Part shown: piece by piece, positions 10,104-18,715 of the stretch
Numbering within the stretch: the stretch's first letter is position 1
Layout of the letters: each line of letters starts with the position of its first letter
From: Symbiodinium natans
Lineage: Eukaryota; Sar; Dinophyceae; Suessiales; Symbiodiniaceae
Assembly: GCA_905221605.1 (NCBI GenBank)
Contig: CAJNDS010000102.1
Span: 832,501 to 896,500, forward strand
Direction of reading: 5' to 3'
DNA: 64,000 bases
Made by a program: the position numbers and the translations under genes
Notes under the pieces: model-generated
What the model was told of the DNA's origin: nothing
The model's input: only the letters and a program-made list of their open reading frames with translations
Databases searched by the model: none

Positions 10104-10703
10104 TGACTCTTGGGTCATGCTGATGCTGGCAGAGGCTGTGCTCCGTGTTTGATAAAACAGATTTCCCCTTTGGACAGGGCTTCACGTTTGCTTGTCCGAC
10201 AGCCCCATCTTCGGACACGCGAAGATGAGACAGAAGAAGAAGAAAGCGGAGAGGCAGAGAGTGTGTCGGTTGTGTGTTGTGCTGTTTGTGGTGAGTTGCT
10301 GACTTGCGCGAGGTGTGGCAGGGGTAAAGCCAGCACGCAGACCGGGGCCGCTGGCGCAAGCCCTGCCGCTGTGGCTAGGGGTGGGGGCTCGGAGGGGGGG
10401 GGGTGAGGACCGACACTTGGGACCTGTAACCCCCGCCTTCGCCTGAACTCGGTAAGCTAGGCGTTGCTGGCACGTCATGACCATGTTCACAGCCCATGAG
10501 TAATGCAAGGCTAAGGGTTCGCAGGAGCTACGCTTTCAGGATATAGGGTCTTTCGTACTTTCACCCTCCTGCGCCGCCATGGTCAAAAGACAACCCGCCC
10601 TGGCTCAGCGAGACACCGCTGAGGCCGTGGGGGCTGACGAGTTAGTCGAAAGCAGGAGGAGGAGGCGAGGCATCCGAATGGTGGGCAAGCGAATTCGCCT
10701 CTG
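10104..10703. other. 3' flank of the retrogene
   Basis: No clear poly(A) remnant marks the 3' end of the retrocopy. The stretch contains a purine-rich patch (10225-10260) and G runs near 10380-10405. No further gene supported. Confidence 0.4.
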
Positions 10704-10841
10704 CATGGCTGCGTCCAATGCGGACTGATGGTTCGTTTGAATGCGCGCTGGCATGGAATGGTTTGCATGGAACATGGCTGCATCCACAGCGGACGAATGG
10801 TTCGTCTGAATGCGCGCTTGCATGGAATGGTTTGCATGGAA
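10704..10841 (+). repeat. 69-bp tandem duplication
   Basis: Two adjacent 69-bp units (10704-10772 and 10773-10841) start CATGGCTGC and end GTTTGCATGGAA, with about 9 differences. The period is a multiple of three, so frames stay open on both strands, but no protein family is evident. An EcoRI-site-rich stretch (GAATTC repeated) follows at 10895-10935. Confidence 0.85.
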
Positions 10842-12360
10842 CTGCGTGGGAGGAGTGGAGCAGTGCACCTGGGGAGGAGGAGGGTTGCTGGAATTCGGGA
10901 ATTCGAATTCACATTCAGGAATTCAAGAAGAATTCAAGGATGGCAAGCCTCCGCAAAGGGACCACGTGACTTCGCTGACAATAGGCTGAGGCCTGGGCCC
11001 CACGGCGCACCAGTTGGTGACGAGAAGATGACAGCGGAAGGGGCGCGTGAGTGACCAGAGACAGCACCTGATCTTTGTATGGGGTTCTTGAGTCAACCAT
11101 TTCTCCCCTGCCCCATGCAGCTTTACCGCCCACTAGTTGAGAAGATGGCGAGATATGGTGTTGTGGAGAAGTACTGAGATGTTCTGGGCAAGTTTCACTA
11201 GTAAATGATCCTTTCACCAGTTCATGATCGTCTGTTAGCAACAGTGAGTGTCGAGTAGTATCACTAGCATGACTGTGGCCATATGCGCTGCAGAGCCGTT
11301 GTTGCGACTGTGGAACCTGTGTGCCTCGCCTGGCTTGTCCGAGTGTGAGCGATTAAACCCTAAACCCTAAACCCTAAACCCTAAACCCTAAACCCTAAAT
11401 TTCGAAACCCCTGAAGCACTTCGGTTGATGTTTTCTTCGTGCTCGTGCCTGTTTTCTGGCCGGATGTGAATTCTCGGCGTCGAGCCATGTTCCCTCCCGG
11501 TGGCTTAGGGTTTAGGGTTTAGGGTTTAGGGTTTAGGGTTTAGGGACGCAAACCCAATCAGCACTGAGCTCCGGCCCGCAACCGCCCGAAGAGCTTGCCC
11601 AACAACCCTTGGGCCCCAAACCCCCAAACCCCAAACCCTAAACCCTAAAAACTCCAAGCTGGAAGGCCAAAGATGCCCTTTGAAGCCCAGCAAGGTGGAA
11701 AAAAAAGCCCCGAAACCCCCTCAAAACCCCAAACCCCTGCATACCCCAAAAACCCCAAACCCCTCAAGACCCTCAGCACCCTGAACCCCGGAAACCCCCT
11801 CAAAAGCCTCCGACCCCCCAGCAGCCGTGCCATGGCAGGTGCTGCAAATGGTCGAAACTTGACGGCTGATGGCCCGAAACGCCCACAAAGCTCTGGGCCC
11901 TTCGAGACAAGCTTTCAGGGTTTCTGTGGCCGAGGCTTACAGAGGTCTGAGGCTCGTGGAGGCTGACTGAGGATGTAAGCCCTGAACCTTAAACCCTAAA
12001 CCCTAAACCCTAAACCCTAAACATGGTGTGTGCTTCGGGAAGGTGTGGGGGCCATTATGACGGTATGATTTCCTCAACTGAATGCCGAAGGCGCTTTCCC
12101 AAGGGCATTACCATCAGGCCCGGGTTCTTTTCCACTTCTCCGAGACCGACCTACCAACCCCGCAGTGCTGTGGCTAGACGGGTGCCAAAAAAACCCGAAA
12201 CCCTAAACCCTAAACCCTAAACCCTGGCCCAGCATGCTGGGCTCGGGAGTTCAGGACTATCGGGCTAAGTGCTTCCCTCCCCTTCCCCCCGCAGTAACGA
12301 TCACAGCACAAGAGCTTATTCTAGGGTCTAGAGTCACACATGTCAAGCAACAACTATGTG
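10842..12360. other. gene-poor stretch with five telomeric blocks
   Basis: Telomeric blocks lie at 11354-11400 (CCCTAAA), 11504-11546 (TTTAGGG), 11616-11650, 11985-12023 and 12189-12227. A C-rich degenerate telomeric stretch (CCCCAAA, CCCTCAA) spans 11700-11800 and gives a spurious Pro/Lys-rich frame. Two recurring flanking motifs sit at 11321-11360 and 12162-12196 (see findings). Confidence 0.6.
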
Positions 12361-12459
12361 TTGGGACGTTCCCCCCCAAAACTAACAGTCCTGAATGGGG
12401 ATTCTAGTACCCCGATGATAATCCCGATTAAGGAGCTGTTAGTATAAGGACATCCCAAT
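12361..12459. mobile_element. MITE-like palindromic element, family A
   Basis: Ends are inverted (TTGGGACGTTCCCC at the left, AAGGACATCCCAA at the right). Inside, AACAGTCCTGAATGGGGATT pairs with AATCCCGATTAAGGAGCTGTT. Related copies occur at 42115-42213, 52244-52349 and 52520-52610. It has no coding capacity, so if mobile it is non-autonomous. Confidence 0.65.
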
Positions 12460-12487
12460 GTTTAAGCTGAACCCATGAAAGCTTAAT

Positions 12488-12557
12488 GGGTCTTTCCAAA
12501 ATCTGGGTCCCCCTTTTCTACCCCAGATAGAATGGAATCCCCATAAACTTTCGGAAA
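12488..12557 (-). repeat. dispersed repeat, family C
   Basis: About 70 bp containing CCCTTTTCTACCCC and AGAATGGAATCCCC matches, in inverted orientation, the segment at 58519-58598. Two copies only in this window. Confidence 0.5.
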
Positions 12558-12662
12558 CCTCCAAAAATTTGAGGAGCAGTTTCGCACGCTCTTCGAGGCG
12601 ATGTTCGTGAGCTACGCAGGGGAACATCGAGGCCGAACCCTGCACCCTAGATCCTTAAATTC

Positions 12663-13050
12663 CCTAAACCCTAAATTCCCCAAACCCTAAACCCTAAACC
12701 CTAAACCCTAAACCCTAAACCCTAAACCCTAAACCCTAAACCCTAAACCCTAAACCCTAAACCCTAAACCCTAAACCCTAAACCCTAAACCCTAAACCCT
12801 AAACCCTAAACCCTAAACCCCTAAAACCTAAAACCCTAAAAACCCTAAACTAAACCCTAAACCCTAAACCCTAAACCCTAAACCCTAAACCCTAAACCCT
12901 AAAACCCTAAACCCTAAACCCAAACCCTAAACCTAAACCCCTAAACCCTAAACCCTAAACCCTAAACCCTAAACCCTAAACCCTAAACCCTAAACCCTAA
13001 ACCCTAAACCCTAAACCCTAAACCAACCCTAAACCCTGAACCCTAAACCC
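12663..13050 (-). repeat. longest interstitial telomere-type array (about 390 bp)
   Basis: More than 50 CCCTAAA units with scattered one-base gains and losses (CCCCTAAA, CCTAAAA, CCCAAAC). It ends about 145 bp before the retrotransposon 3' LTR. Confidence 0.95.
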
Positions 13051-13194
13051 TTGTGAAACCCTAGTCCCTAAAGCCTAGGAACCCTAAGCATGTTGGGGAG
13101 TCCCCACTTCACCTTTTCAACATTTTGGGGGTTTCGGATTCATGTTGCCAGGTCCCTTTGTCAAGAATCCGCGGACCCCCCCCCCCCCCCCCAG

Positions 13195-13491
13195 TGTGAA
13201 GTCGACCAGCACTGGACTTGCACTAAGCCAATGCAATCACAGCCCGGTCACGCTGTTTTACGACTTCGTGAGTCCAAGCACTTGTGCAGCTACGCCTGAG
13301 TGCGTCCGGTCGGACCGCACAGCAACCTAGGAGCTACTGTACGACTCTACCGTGCTCAAAGGCACAAGCTCGGTACTTGAGCCAAAATATTGGCATTGAT
13401 ACGAATTGCAAATCTACACATGCAAAGGAAAACTACAGTACTGGTTCTGGCAGCTCTGCACATGGAACGTGCGTGCTTAGACCTGCTCACA
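13195..13491 (-). repeat. 3' LTR of the retrotransposon
   Basis: 297 bp, identical by eye to 30108-30404. It starts TGTGA and ends TCACA on the plus strand. Immediately left is a C16 tract and then AG. Confidence 0.95.
13376..13388 (-). promoter_or_regulatory. spliced-leader-like 13-mer inside the 3' LTR
   Basis: The plus strand reads CTTGAGCCAAAAT, so the element's sense strand reads ATTTTGGCTCAAG, identical to the DinoSL 3' end. A TTTT tetramer (AAAA at 13429-13432 on the plus strand) lies about 40 bp upstream in the sense direction, as dinoflagellate TTTT-box promoters have been described. Any functional role is inference. Confidence 0.6.
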
Positions 13492-13503
13492 TTCGCCCCT
13501 CAG
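13492..13503 (-). other. putative polypurine tract
   Basis: The sense strand immediately upstream of the 3' LTR reads CTGAGGGGCGAA. It is purine-rich and abuts the LTR, as expected for the plus-strand primer of an LTR element. Short and not perfectly purine. Confidence 0.45.
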
Positions 13504-14183
13504 CCGAGGCTTCCAGCTCATCTCGAGCTCGGAGTGCAGCAGGCACTCGCGCTGAACACAGAAAGGGAAGGGCGAGGGTGTCGCGTGCGACCATGGTGGT
13601 CCGCACATCATGAGCATTGGCATGCGGCAGGGACGCTAGCCCGCACCACCACAACGAACGCACGACGACAGCAACCCTCAGCAGCCCTTAACCACCCTTT
13701 CCCAGGAGGTCCTCACCCTTTTGCTGGTGGGCGAGGCTCTTGAATCCTCGAGCTGGTCTCTAGCTGCCAGTACGCAGACTAGGGTACAAACTATGGTACA
13801 CTGTACACTTCCGGTCCTAAGCTACGGCTACGGCTACTCACCTATCTGGAACTACCCTACGGGCTACCGGACTCAGCGAGAGCCGCGCACATGGCTTGTG
13901 CCGCAGGCAATGCAGCTCACACGCGCTTCGGCGAGCGCATTGCCGCGACCAGGACACGGTCCGCAGCACCTGCAAAAGAGCACCCTCAGCACGAGGGGCC
14001 ACAGGCAGGGCGGAGGAGAAAGGTGCGGGGAATGCAAAATGGGCAGGTTTCCAACCTGCCGCGGCTTTTCGCCCGCAGTCAAGCAAAAGAAAATGCAAAA
14101 GGTTGGCGAAGCAACGTGCCGTGCTGCAACGCCTGCTCTGATAATGCGTGGATGCATACCACGCCGCGCCGACTGGCCGCAGC
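13504..14183 (-). other. 3' untranslated region of the retrotransposon
   Basis: Between the end of the PLD frame and the 3' LTR. It holds one copy of the element's recurring GC-rich palindrome-like motif (13945-13967). Plus- and minus-strand frames here look like chance GC-rich ORFs. Confidence 0.5.
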
Positions 14184-15254
14184 CTACTCGATACCCTGTG
14201 GAGCAGTGTTGGGGGCACGAGTGGCGATGCCAGCAACGTTGGAGCTACTGGCTCGCTCCAACTGAGGGCGCCTTGCGACCGCCTCATCGAGGGAGAATGC
14301 CTCAGCCGACACCCTCTGGAAATCCTCGATGTAGGACTGCGCGACCGGGTGCGTCTTGGCGACCTCAAGCCTAAGCCCTGCCTCCGCATTGGCTTTGCTG
14401 CTTGTGGTAAAATTGAGGCTCCCAATCAGCACCACCGCGCCATCAGGCCGCAGTAGGCAAAGGGCCTTGGCATGGTGAAGCCCTTGGATACCGGTACCTA
14501 CTTTAGCCCCGCGGCCGTCGCGAGCATAGGCGTCGCGCACGGATGTGCCGCAACCCACCTTCACCTCGGCGCCTGCAGCCGCCAAGCGTTTCAACGCTTG
14601 CCACTGCAGTTTGGTGCGGTGGCATTGTCCCATGTCGGCGACAATCCGAACGCCTGCGCCCTTGCTAAGCGACGCTTCGATTGCCTCGATGCAGGATGGG
14701 CAATCTAAGCTGTACGCCCGGATGTAGATCACATCCTCTGCTGCTCCAGACCCAAGCAGCGTTTGGGCGGCCTGAACGTATGGCCCGCCCGCAAGGAATT
14801 CCGCTTCTTTGACTGGAGAACTCCTAGCGGGGACTGGGCCCTTGTTCCTCCGGCTGGGTGTGCGCGCCACAGTGGCAGTGGCGGCACGTTGCACGAAGCC
14901 GGACTGTGCGTGGGCTGCGCTCGCTCCATCTGCTGGGGCCGCGGCCAGGTCACGACCCGCGAGCCCCTGAAAGCAGGAGAGCCCGCGGCTCTTGGCCGCA
15001 AGTTGGGAGAAGCATCCTTCACTGTTCCCCAAACCCAACACAACCTTACCCTTAGCTAGGGCTTCGGAGGCGGTACTCCGAATGGAGTCTGTGAGCGCAG
15101 AACCCGCGCCTCGCTGGGCCGCGTGCAAAAACCCTAGGGATCGAGCGGTGTCCATTGCGGCATCGCAGTGCCCGCAACGTCCCTCTGCTAGGTAAGCACG
15201 ACAGCCACAGGCAGCTGTCTCCTCCTTGAGGTGCACCCAAACTTTATGGGTCAC
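14184..15254 (-). CDS. SWIM zinc finger plus phospholipase-D-type nuclease domain (element cargo)
   Basis: 356 codons from a GTG at 15254. No ATG marks a start, and the frame is open further upstream (TFEVASTKKGV), so the true N-terminus probably lies in the preceding polyprotein across a one-base frame switch near 15270-15330. The first 40 residues carry CxC-x8-CxH (CGCRAYLAEGRCGH), the SWIM finger pattern. Residues about 165-300 form one PLD-superfamily domain: IYIRAYSLDCPSCIEAIEAS leads to a VRIVAD strand, then HHAKAL (HxK, about residue 259) and GSLNFT (about 277). In this family HxK plus the GSxN motif form half of the active site, and single-motif enzymes dimerise. The HxK-to-Asp spacing is longer than the classical HxKx4D. 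Likely role: phosphodiesterase or nuclease acting on nucleic acid. A link to the element's replication is inference. Confidence 0.75.
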   Translation of the reverse strand: MTHKVWVHLKEETAACGCRAYLAEGRCGHCDAAMDTARSLGFLHAAQRGAGSALTDSIRSTASEALAKGKVVLGLGNSEGCFSQLAAKSRGLSCFQGLAGRDLAAAPADGASAAHAQSGFVQRAATATVARTPSRRNKGPVPARSSPVKEAEFLAGGPYVQAAQTLLGSGAAEDVIYIRAYSLDCPSCIEAIEASLSKGAGVRIVADMGQCHRTKLQWQALKRLAAAGAEVKVGCGTSVRDAYARDGRGAKVGTGIQGLHHAKALCLLRPDGAVVLIGSLNFTTSSKANAEAGLRLEVAKTHPVAQSYIEDFQRVSAEAFSLDEAVARRPQLERASSSNVAGIATRAPNTAPQGIE

Positions 15255-16846
15255 CCCTTTCTTAGTGCTCGCGACCTCAAACGTCGCTTCAGAGCCACAA
15301 GGAGTTGAGACAGCCGCGCCTCAGGGGCCGCGGTGTTGCCATGTCGCAGATGCGCAATGCGATTGGCAACGGCACGACTCACGTACCACAGAACAGCGCT
15401 GCACAAGATCACTACTACCAGAGTGATGGCTGTTCCGGCGACCCACACGGTCCGCCTGGCCCCATGACCGATTTCCTCGACAACGTCGGCCGAAATTGTT
15501 GCAACCGCGTGCATGGAGTCCTCGACAACATGCACAGCCCCGCGGTGCAACTGCAAGGCAATCGGCGCCGACGCTGCAGCCGCCAGGCCCCACCAGCCGT
15601 TGATGTTCCCGTTGAGGGCGTGCATCAACCGATTGAGGAGCCCGCGACCCAGGAAAAAGGGGGTCCGCAGCGGAAGCAGAACACTTGGCGGCGGCCGGGC
15701 CGACCCGCACGGGAAGGCTGGGGCCCAGCTTGTGCTTGGGCGGGGTTGGAGCGCGGCAACTATGCCCGCGGCGTAAGCGCCCCAGGCGTACCTGCCCCTC
15801 CCCTTGGGCTTGCCCTTGGCGTCGGACTTGCCTCTGCCCTTCGGCTTGCCCTGGCCCTTGCCACGGGCATCTGCCCAAGCACTCCAAGGGTCGCGGCCCT
15901 TGCCGTACGTCGCTTCTTCGCGACGTCGCTTACCGCCCCTCTTCTTGTGTTTGTTTCTAAGAAGAGGTTGGATGGTTTCTTGGTCCATCGCAAGATTGGC
16001 CAGAAGGATCTCGTGCTCCAGCTCGTCCTGGCTGCTTTCGGAGCCAGAGTCCCTCTCTTCGCCACGCCGATCAGGGATCCCGCGAGAGACGACCTCTGCC
16101 AAACGGAGAGGGGTGCTGCAGCGAAAGCACAGCTGCCTGAATGAAAGATTCCATTCATAGCAGTTAGGGCACTGCCACCCTGCAATGCGGAGCGCTTCGC
16201 TGATGTGGTCATCGCGCTCCGCCTTCTCCGCCTGGCGCCGCTCTCGCTTCTTGGCGCGCTCGGCCGCCTGCGCCTCCTCGGCCGCCTGGAGGGCTTCAGC
16301 GAGTTCCTCATCGCTGAGAAGCCTCGCGGCATCCGCCCGCGCTTGTTGGTCTTCAAGCGCTTCGGCAGAAAACCTCCGCCTCCATTGCTCGGGCGCGGTT
16401 TGAGGGTCTACCTCCCACCACCCGATGTCGATCCCGTTGATCCATCGGCCGTCGCACGGGGCGCCCGCTTTCGGGCCGCCCGCGTGCGTGGTGAGGCACT
16501 GGTCCTCGGCAACCGGGTTGATGGCTTCGCAGAAGAAGCGCCGCCAGCTGCCGTAGGGGTAAAAGCGGCCTTCGACGTAGGCCCGGTTGGCTGGGAGGGC
16601 GACATCGTCCGCCTCATCCGCGGTGCCTGCCTCCATCTCAACCGAGACCTCCTCGTCCTTGACAACCTCAGCTTCCTCCTCCTGTTCCTCCTTGACCAGG
16701 GGCTCTTCTTGCTCCCGGCCAACGTTGAGGTGGGACTCAGTGCGAACCTCGGCGCGCATCAAAATGACGTCAAGGCTATCCGCGGCTGGGTCGCCCGCGA
16801 AGAAGGAATCGATCTCCTGGGCATGGAGATCGTCAAGAGGCGTCAC
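15251..16846 (-). CDS. RanBP2-finger protein with coiled coil and C-terminal membrane segment (element cargo)
   Basis: 531 codons from a GTG at 16846. The same frame is open upstream (RRRSKRDYSPDLVTPLDD), so the start is probably not here; the first ATG in frame is at about residue 30. In order it shows an acidic stretch (about 45-80) and an aromatic/Cys segment (GRFYPYGSWRRFFCEAINP). Next come an Ala/Glu/Arg coiled coil (about 165-215) and a RanBP2-type finger WQCPNCYEWN..CFRC (Cx2Cx10Cx2C, about 224-245). A Lys/Gly-rich basic linker (KGQGKPKGRGKS) and one strong hydrophobic helix near the C-terminus (AGTAITLVVVILCSAVLWYV) follow. RanBP2 fingers usually bind single-stranded RNA or ubiquitin. 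An RNA-binding, membrane-attached accessory protein is a reasonable guess. The stop overlaps the next frame. Confidence 0.6.
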   Translation of the reverse strand: MTPLDDLHAQEIDSFFAGDPAADSLDVILMRAEVRTESHLNVGREQEEPLVKEEQEEEAEVVKDEEVSVEMEAGTADEADDVALPANRAYVEGRFYPYGSWRRFFCEAINPVAEDQCLTTHAGGPKAGAPCDGRWINGIDIGWWEVDPQTAPEQWRRRFSAEALEDQQARADAARLLSDEELAEALQAAEEAQAAERAKKRERRQAEKAERDDHISEALRIAGWQCPNCYEWNLSFRQLCFRCSTPLRLAEVVSRGIPDRRGEERDSGSESSQDELEHEILLANLAMDQETIQPLLRNKHKKRGGKRRREEATYGKGRDPWSAWADARGKGQGKPKGRGKSDAKGKPKGRGRYAWGAYAAGIVAALQPRPSTSWAPAFPCGSARPPPSVLLPLRTPFFLGRGLLNRLMHALNGNINGWWGLAAAASAPIALQLHRGAVHVVEDSMHAVATISADVVEEIGHGARRTVWVAGTAITLVVVILCSAVLWYVSRAVANRIAHLRHGNTAAPEARLSQLLVALKRRLRSRALRKG

Positions 16847-17610
16847 CAGGTCTGGCGAGTAATCCCGCTTGGAACGACGACGCTCTGCCAGGCGTTGCTG
16901 AACGTCGCTCGTCGGCGGCCCGAGGGCCCGCCCGCGCGGAGCGGCCTCCCGCGGAGGTCCATGCTCGGCCTCCTCCGTGGGCTCGCTCTTGGGCGTGGAC
17001 CCTCCACCGCTACTCTCTGGAGCGGGATCCAGCTCGGGGTCATCGCGAAGCCACCCCGGTGGATGACTACCACCAAAATGTGGTGCGATTCGTCCTCAAG
17101 CTGGATTCGGTCCCCTCTCTTCAGGAGCGGGACCTTCGAGTGATCGTACCCGTTGGCTTTGTGGTACCGAATCACTCGGAGCATGGGCACCTCCCCATAC
17201 CCACCGTCCTTTCCTCGGCGGAACAACCGTCCCCGCCAGTCTTGACGAAAAGGGTCAAGAGGTGCGGAGGGGCTGATCCCCAGGTTGGGCGGAAGAGAGG
17301 CGCCATGGCAGGCCGCCTGATGCAAGTGGTATTGCACCAGCGACTCAAAGGCCAGCCCGCATCCAGGAGCTGAGCATCCATAGTGGCCGTCAGCATTGGG
17401 GCGAGGCACCTCTGGGGCCGGGGCGGACCGGACGGTCCCGCCTCTTGAAGGCCTGGCGGAACTGCTCGATCCCGCACCCCCGAGGGCATCCTGACCATCG
17501 TCAGACACCTCTTCCCCGTCGGCGCATTCCCCGGCCGCCCGATTCTCTCCCCCACGGCGCAGAGTTTTGAGGGATTCCTCACGCTTGGTGATCTTTTCTA
17601 ACTTCACCAT
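16843..17610 (-). CDS. C2H2 zinc-finger protein (element cargo)
   Basis: ATG at 17610 is a real start candidate: an in-frame stop lies about 12 bp upstream and the context is CGCGATGG. It overlaps the end of the Tpt1 frame by 32 bp. A single C2H2-like finger sits at about residues 78-102 (CSAPGCGLAFESLVQYHLHQ then ACH). A segment with RVIRYHKANGYDHSKVPLLKRGDRIQL follows and looks like a small beta-rich domain. The last 40 residues are Arg/Pro-rich and probably out of frame: another frame over 16860-16960 reads QQRLAERRRSKRDYSPDL and leads into the next protein. Single fingers can bind nucleic acid or protein. Function unknown. Confidence 0.5.
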   Translation of the reverse strand: MVKLEKITKREESLKTLRRGGENRAAGECADGEEVSDDGQDALGGAGSSSSARPSRGGTVRSAPAPEVPRPNADGHYGCSAPGCGLAFESLVQYHLHQAACHGASLPPNLGISPSAPLDPFRQDWRGRLFRRGKDGGYGEVPMLRVIRYHKANGYDHSKVPLLKRGDRIQLEDESHHILVVVIHRGGFAMTPSWIPLQRVAVEGPRPRASPRRRPSMDLRGRPLRAGGPSGRRRATFSNAWQSVVVPSGITRQTW

Positions 17611-18403
17611 CGCGGTTCCCGTCTATGCCAGCGGGCTCTTCGTCCTCCTTCACCTTGACCGCGGCTTGGGGCGCCCGCGTGTCGGGAAGATCCGAGCTGG
17701 AACTATCTTCCTCGACACCTTCAGCTTCTTGGGCTGCCTCTTCCTCGAGCGAGTCTTCGGCCTCGAGGGCATTGGGGCCAGGGACGTTGCGCCTAGGATA
17801 CTCCTTGGGCTTCGCTGGAAAGATCGAAGTCTTAGGAGCCCCTGAAGCACGCCCTTTGGCCTTAGGCGCGGCCTTAGGAGGGGTAACAGGTCGGGCGGCC
17901 CCCACGGCCATGACACGGCCTGCAGGGGCCAGCACAACCGTCGAGGAGCTCGCCGCGCCACTGCTGGCCGCAGCAGCTTGGGACGCTTGGACCGTGCCCA
18001 GTTTCGGTCCTCGCCCCAACGGCGGGTGGGGGCCCGCACTGATGTCGCCTAAACTCCTTAGGTCGACATGCTGGATCAACCGATCCACTTCTAACTCAGC
18101 TATTAAGATGGAGTAAACAGCTGAGCCTTTGGGGAGTGCCCAGATGCGGGAGATGCCGGTGGCTCTAATCTGGCCAGTGAGAGCCACCCCATCTGCTCCC
18201 GCATAGATAGGCACTCCGGCGTCCCGCAGGACCGCCAACCGGACCTCGACTATGCAAGTCGATCCGCGGCGGAACCCGCGTCCCACTGCGTGGGGCAGTG
18301 CCCTAGGACGTAGTGCACCCCGAGGCGGCCTCCCGGCCCGCCGCCGGGGACCAAGCCATTCTCGATCAGGCTCGGCACGACATGCAAGTCCGTGCCGTGC
18401 CAC
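17579..18403 (-). CDS. C-terminal part of Tpt1/KptA domain plus Ala/acidic tail
   Basis: The frame is formally open from 18403, but only from about 18262 does it make sense. From there it reads CIVEVRLAVLRDAGVPIYAG and ADGVALTGQ, the closing strands of the RNA 2'-phosphotransferase fold (compare the family pattern of a Val-Glu-Val strand, then a Gly-(V/I)-x-(F/I)-Y strand, then NGV-x-LT). The upstream part of the domain is in the frame of 18250-22017, so a one-base switch near 18255-18265 splits the enzyme. The rest is Ala/Ser/Pro/Lys-rich followed by an acidic tail (EDSLEEEAAQEAEGVEED), probably disordered. Confidence 0.6.
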   Translation of the reverse strand: MARHGLACRAEPDREWLGPRRRAGRPPRGALRPRALPHAVGRGFRRGSTCIVEVRLAVLRDAGVPIYAGADGVALTGQIRATGISRIWALPKGSAVYSILIAELEVDRLIQHVDLRSLGDISAGPHPPLGRGPKLGTVQASQAAAASSGAASSSTVVLAPAGRVMAVGAARPVTPPKAAPKAKGRASGAPKTSIFPAKPKEYPRRNVPGPNALEAEDSLEEEAAQEAEGVEEDSSSSDLPDTRAPQAAVKVKEDEEPAGIDGNRDGEVRKDHQA

Positions 18404-18715
18404 ATGGCCGGGCCATGCCGATGTATAAGATCGTTGATGGCGGTCTCACTTAGGCCCTCCATCATGAATCCCATAGGATGGCCGCAATCGGCCGAGTGGC
18501 CGTGGAAGGCACGCAAGTAGCCAGCGTACGAGGTATCCAACCTCGGTTTCCGCTGGTTGGCGTCGTGCGCGACCGCCTGGTTGTACTGGTTGATGGTGAT
18601 GCCGAGTTGTTCGATCAACTCATCAACCGGGTAGAGGCCGCCCGGAGCGAACCGGCCTCTACAACCAGCTTCGCCGTGCCGCATGCATCGGACTAGCATA
18701 CGCTGCACGTCGTCG
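18140..18715 (-). other. Tpt1/KptA RNA 2'-phosphotransferase domain (spans a frame switch)
   Basis: In order: RMLVRCMRHG (Arg-His of the first motif), a wing with GGLYPVDELIEQLGI, NQRKPR, YLRAFHGHS (family pattern xIRAxQGHS), AMWHGTDLHVVPSLIENGL (HGT..I..GL), GGRLGVHYVLG (Arg and HVH-like strand), then after the frame switch IYAGADGVALT. All four catalytic positions known for Tpt1 (Arg, His, Arg, Arg) are visible. The family transfers an RNA 2'-phosphate to NAD+ during tRNA and other splicing repair; some members also ADP-ribosylate nucleic acid ends. Confidence 0.75.

Noticed and set aside
15305-17143. Long plus-strand frames opposite the cargo genes
   Set aside because: Shadows of GC-rich minus-strand coding; Leu/Arg/Ala-rich with no motif, whereas the minus strand shows RanBP2 and C2H2 fingers.
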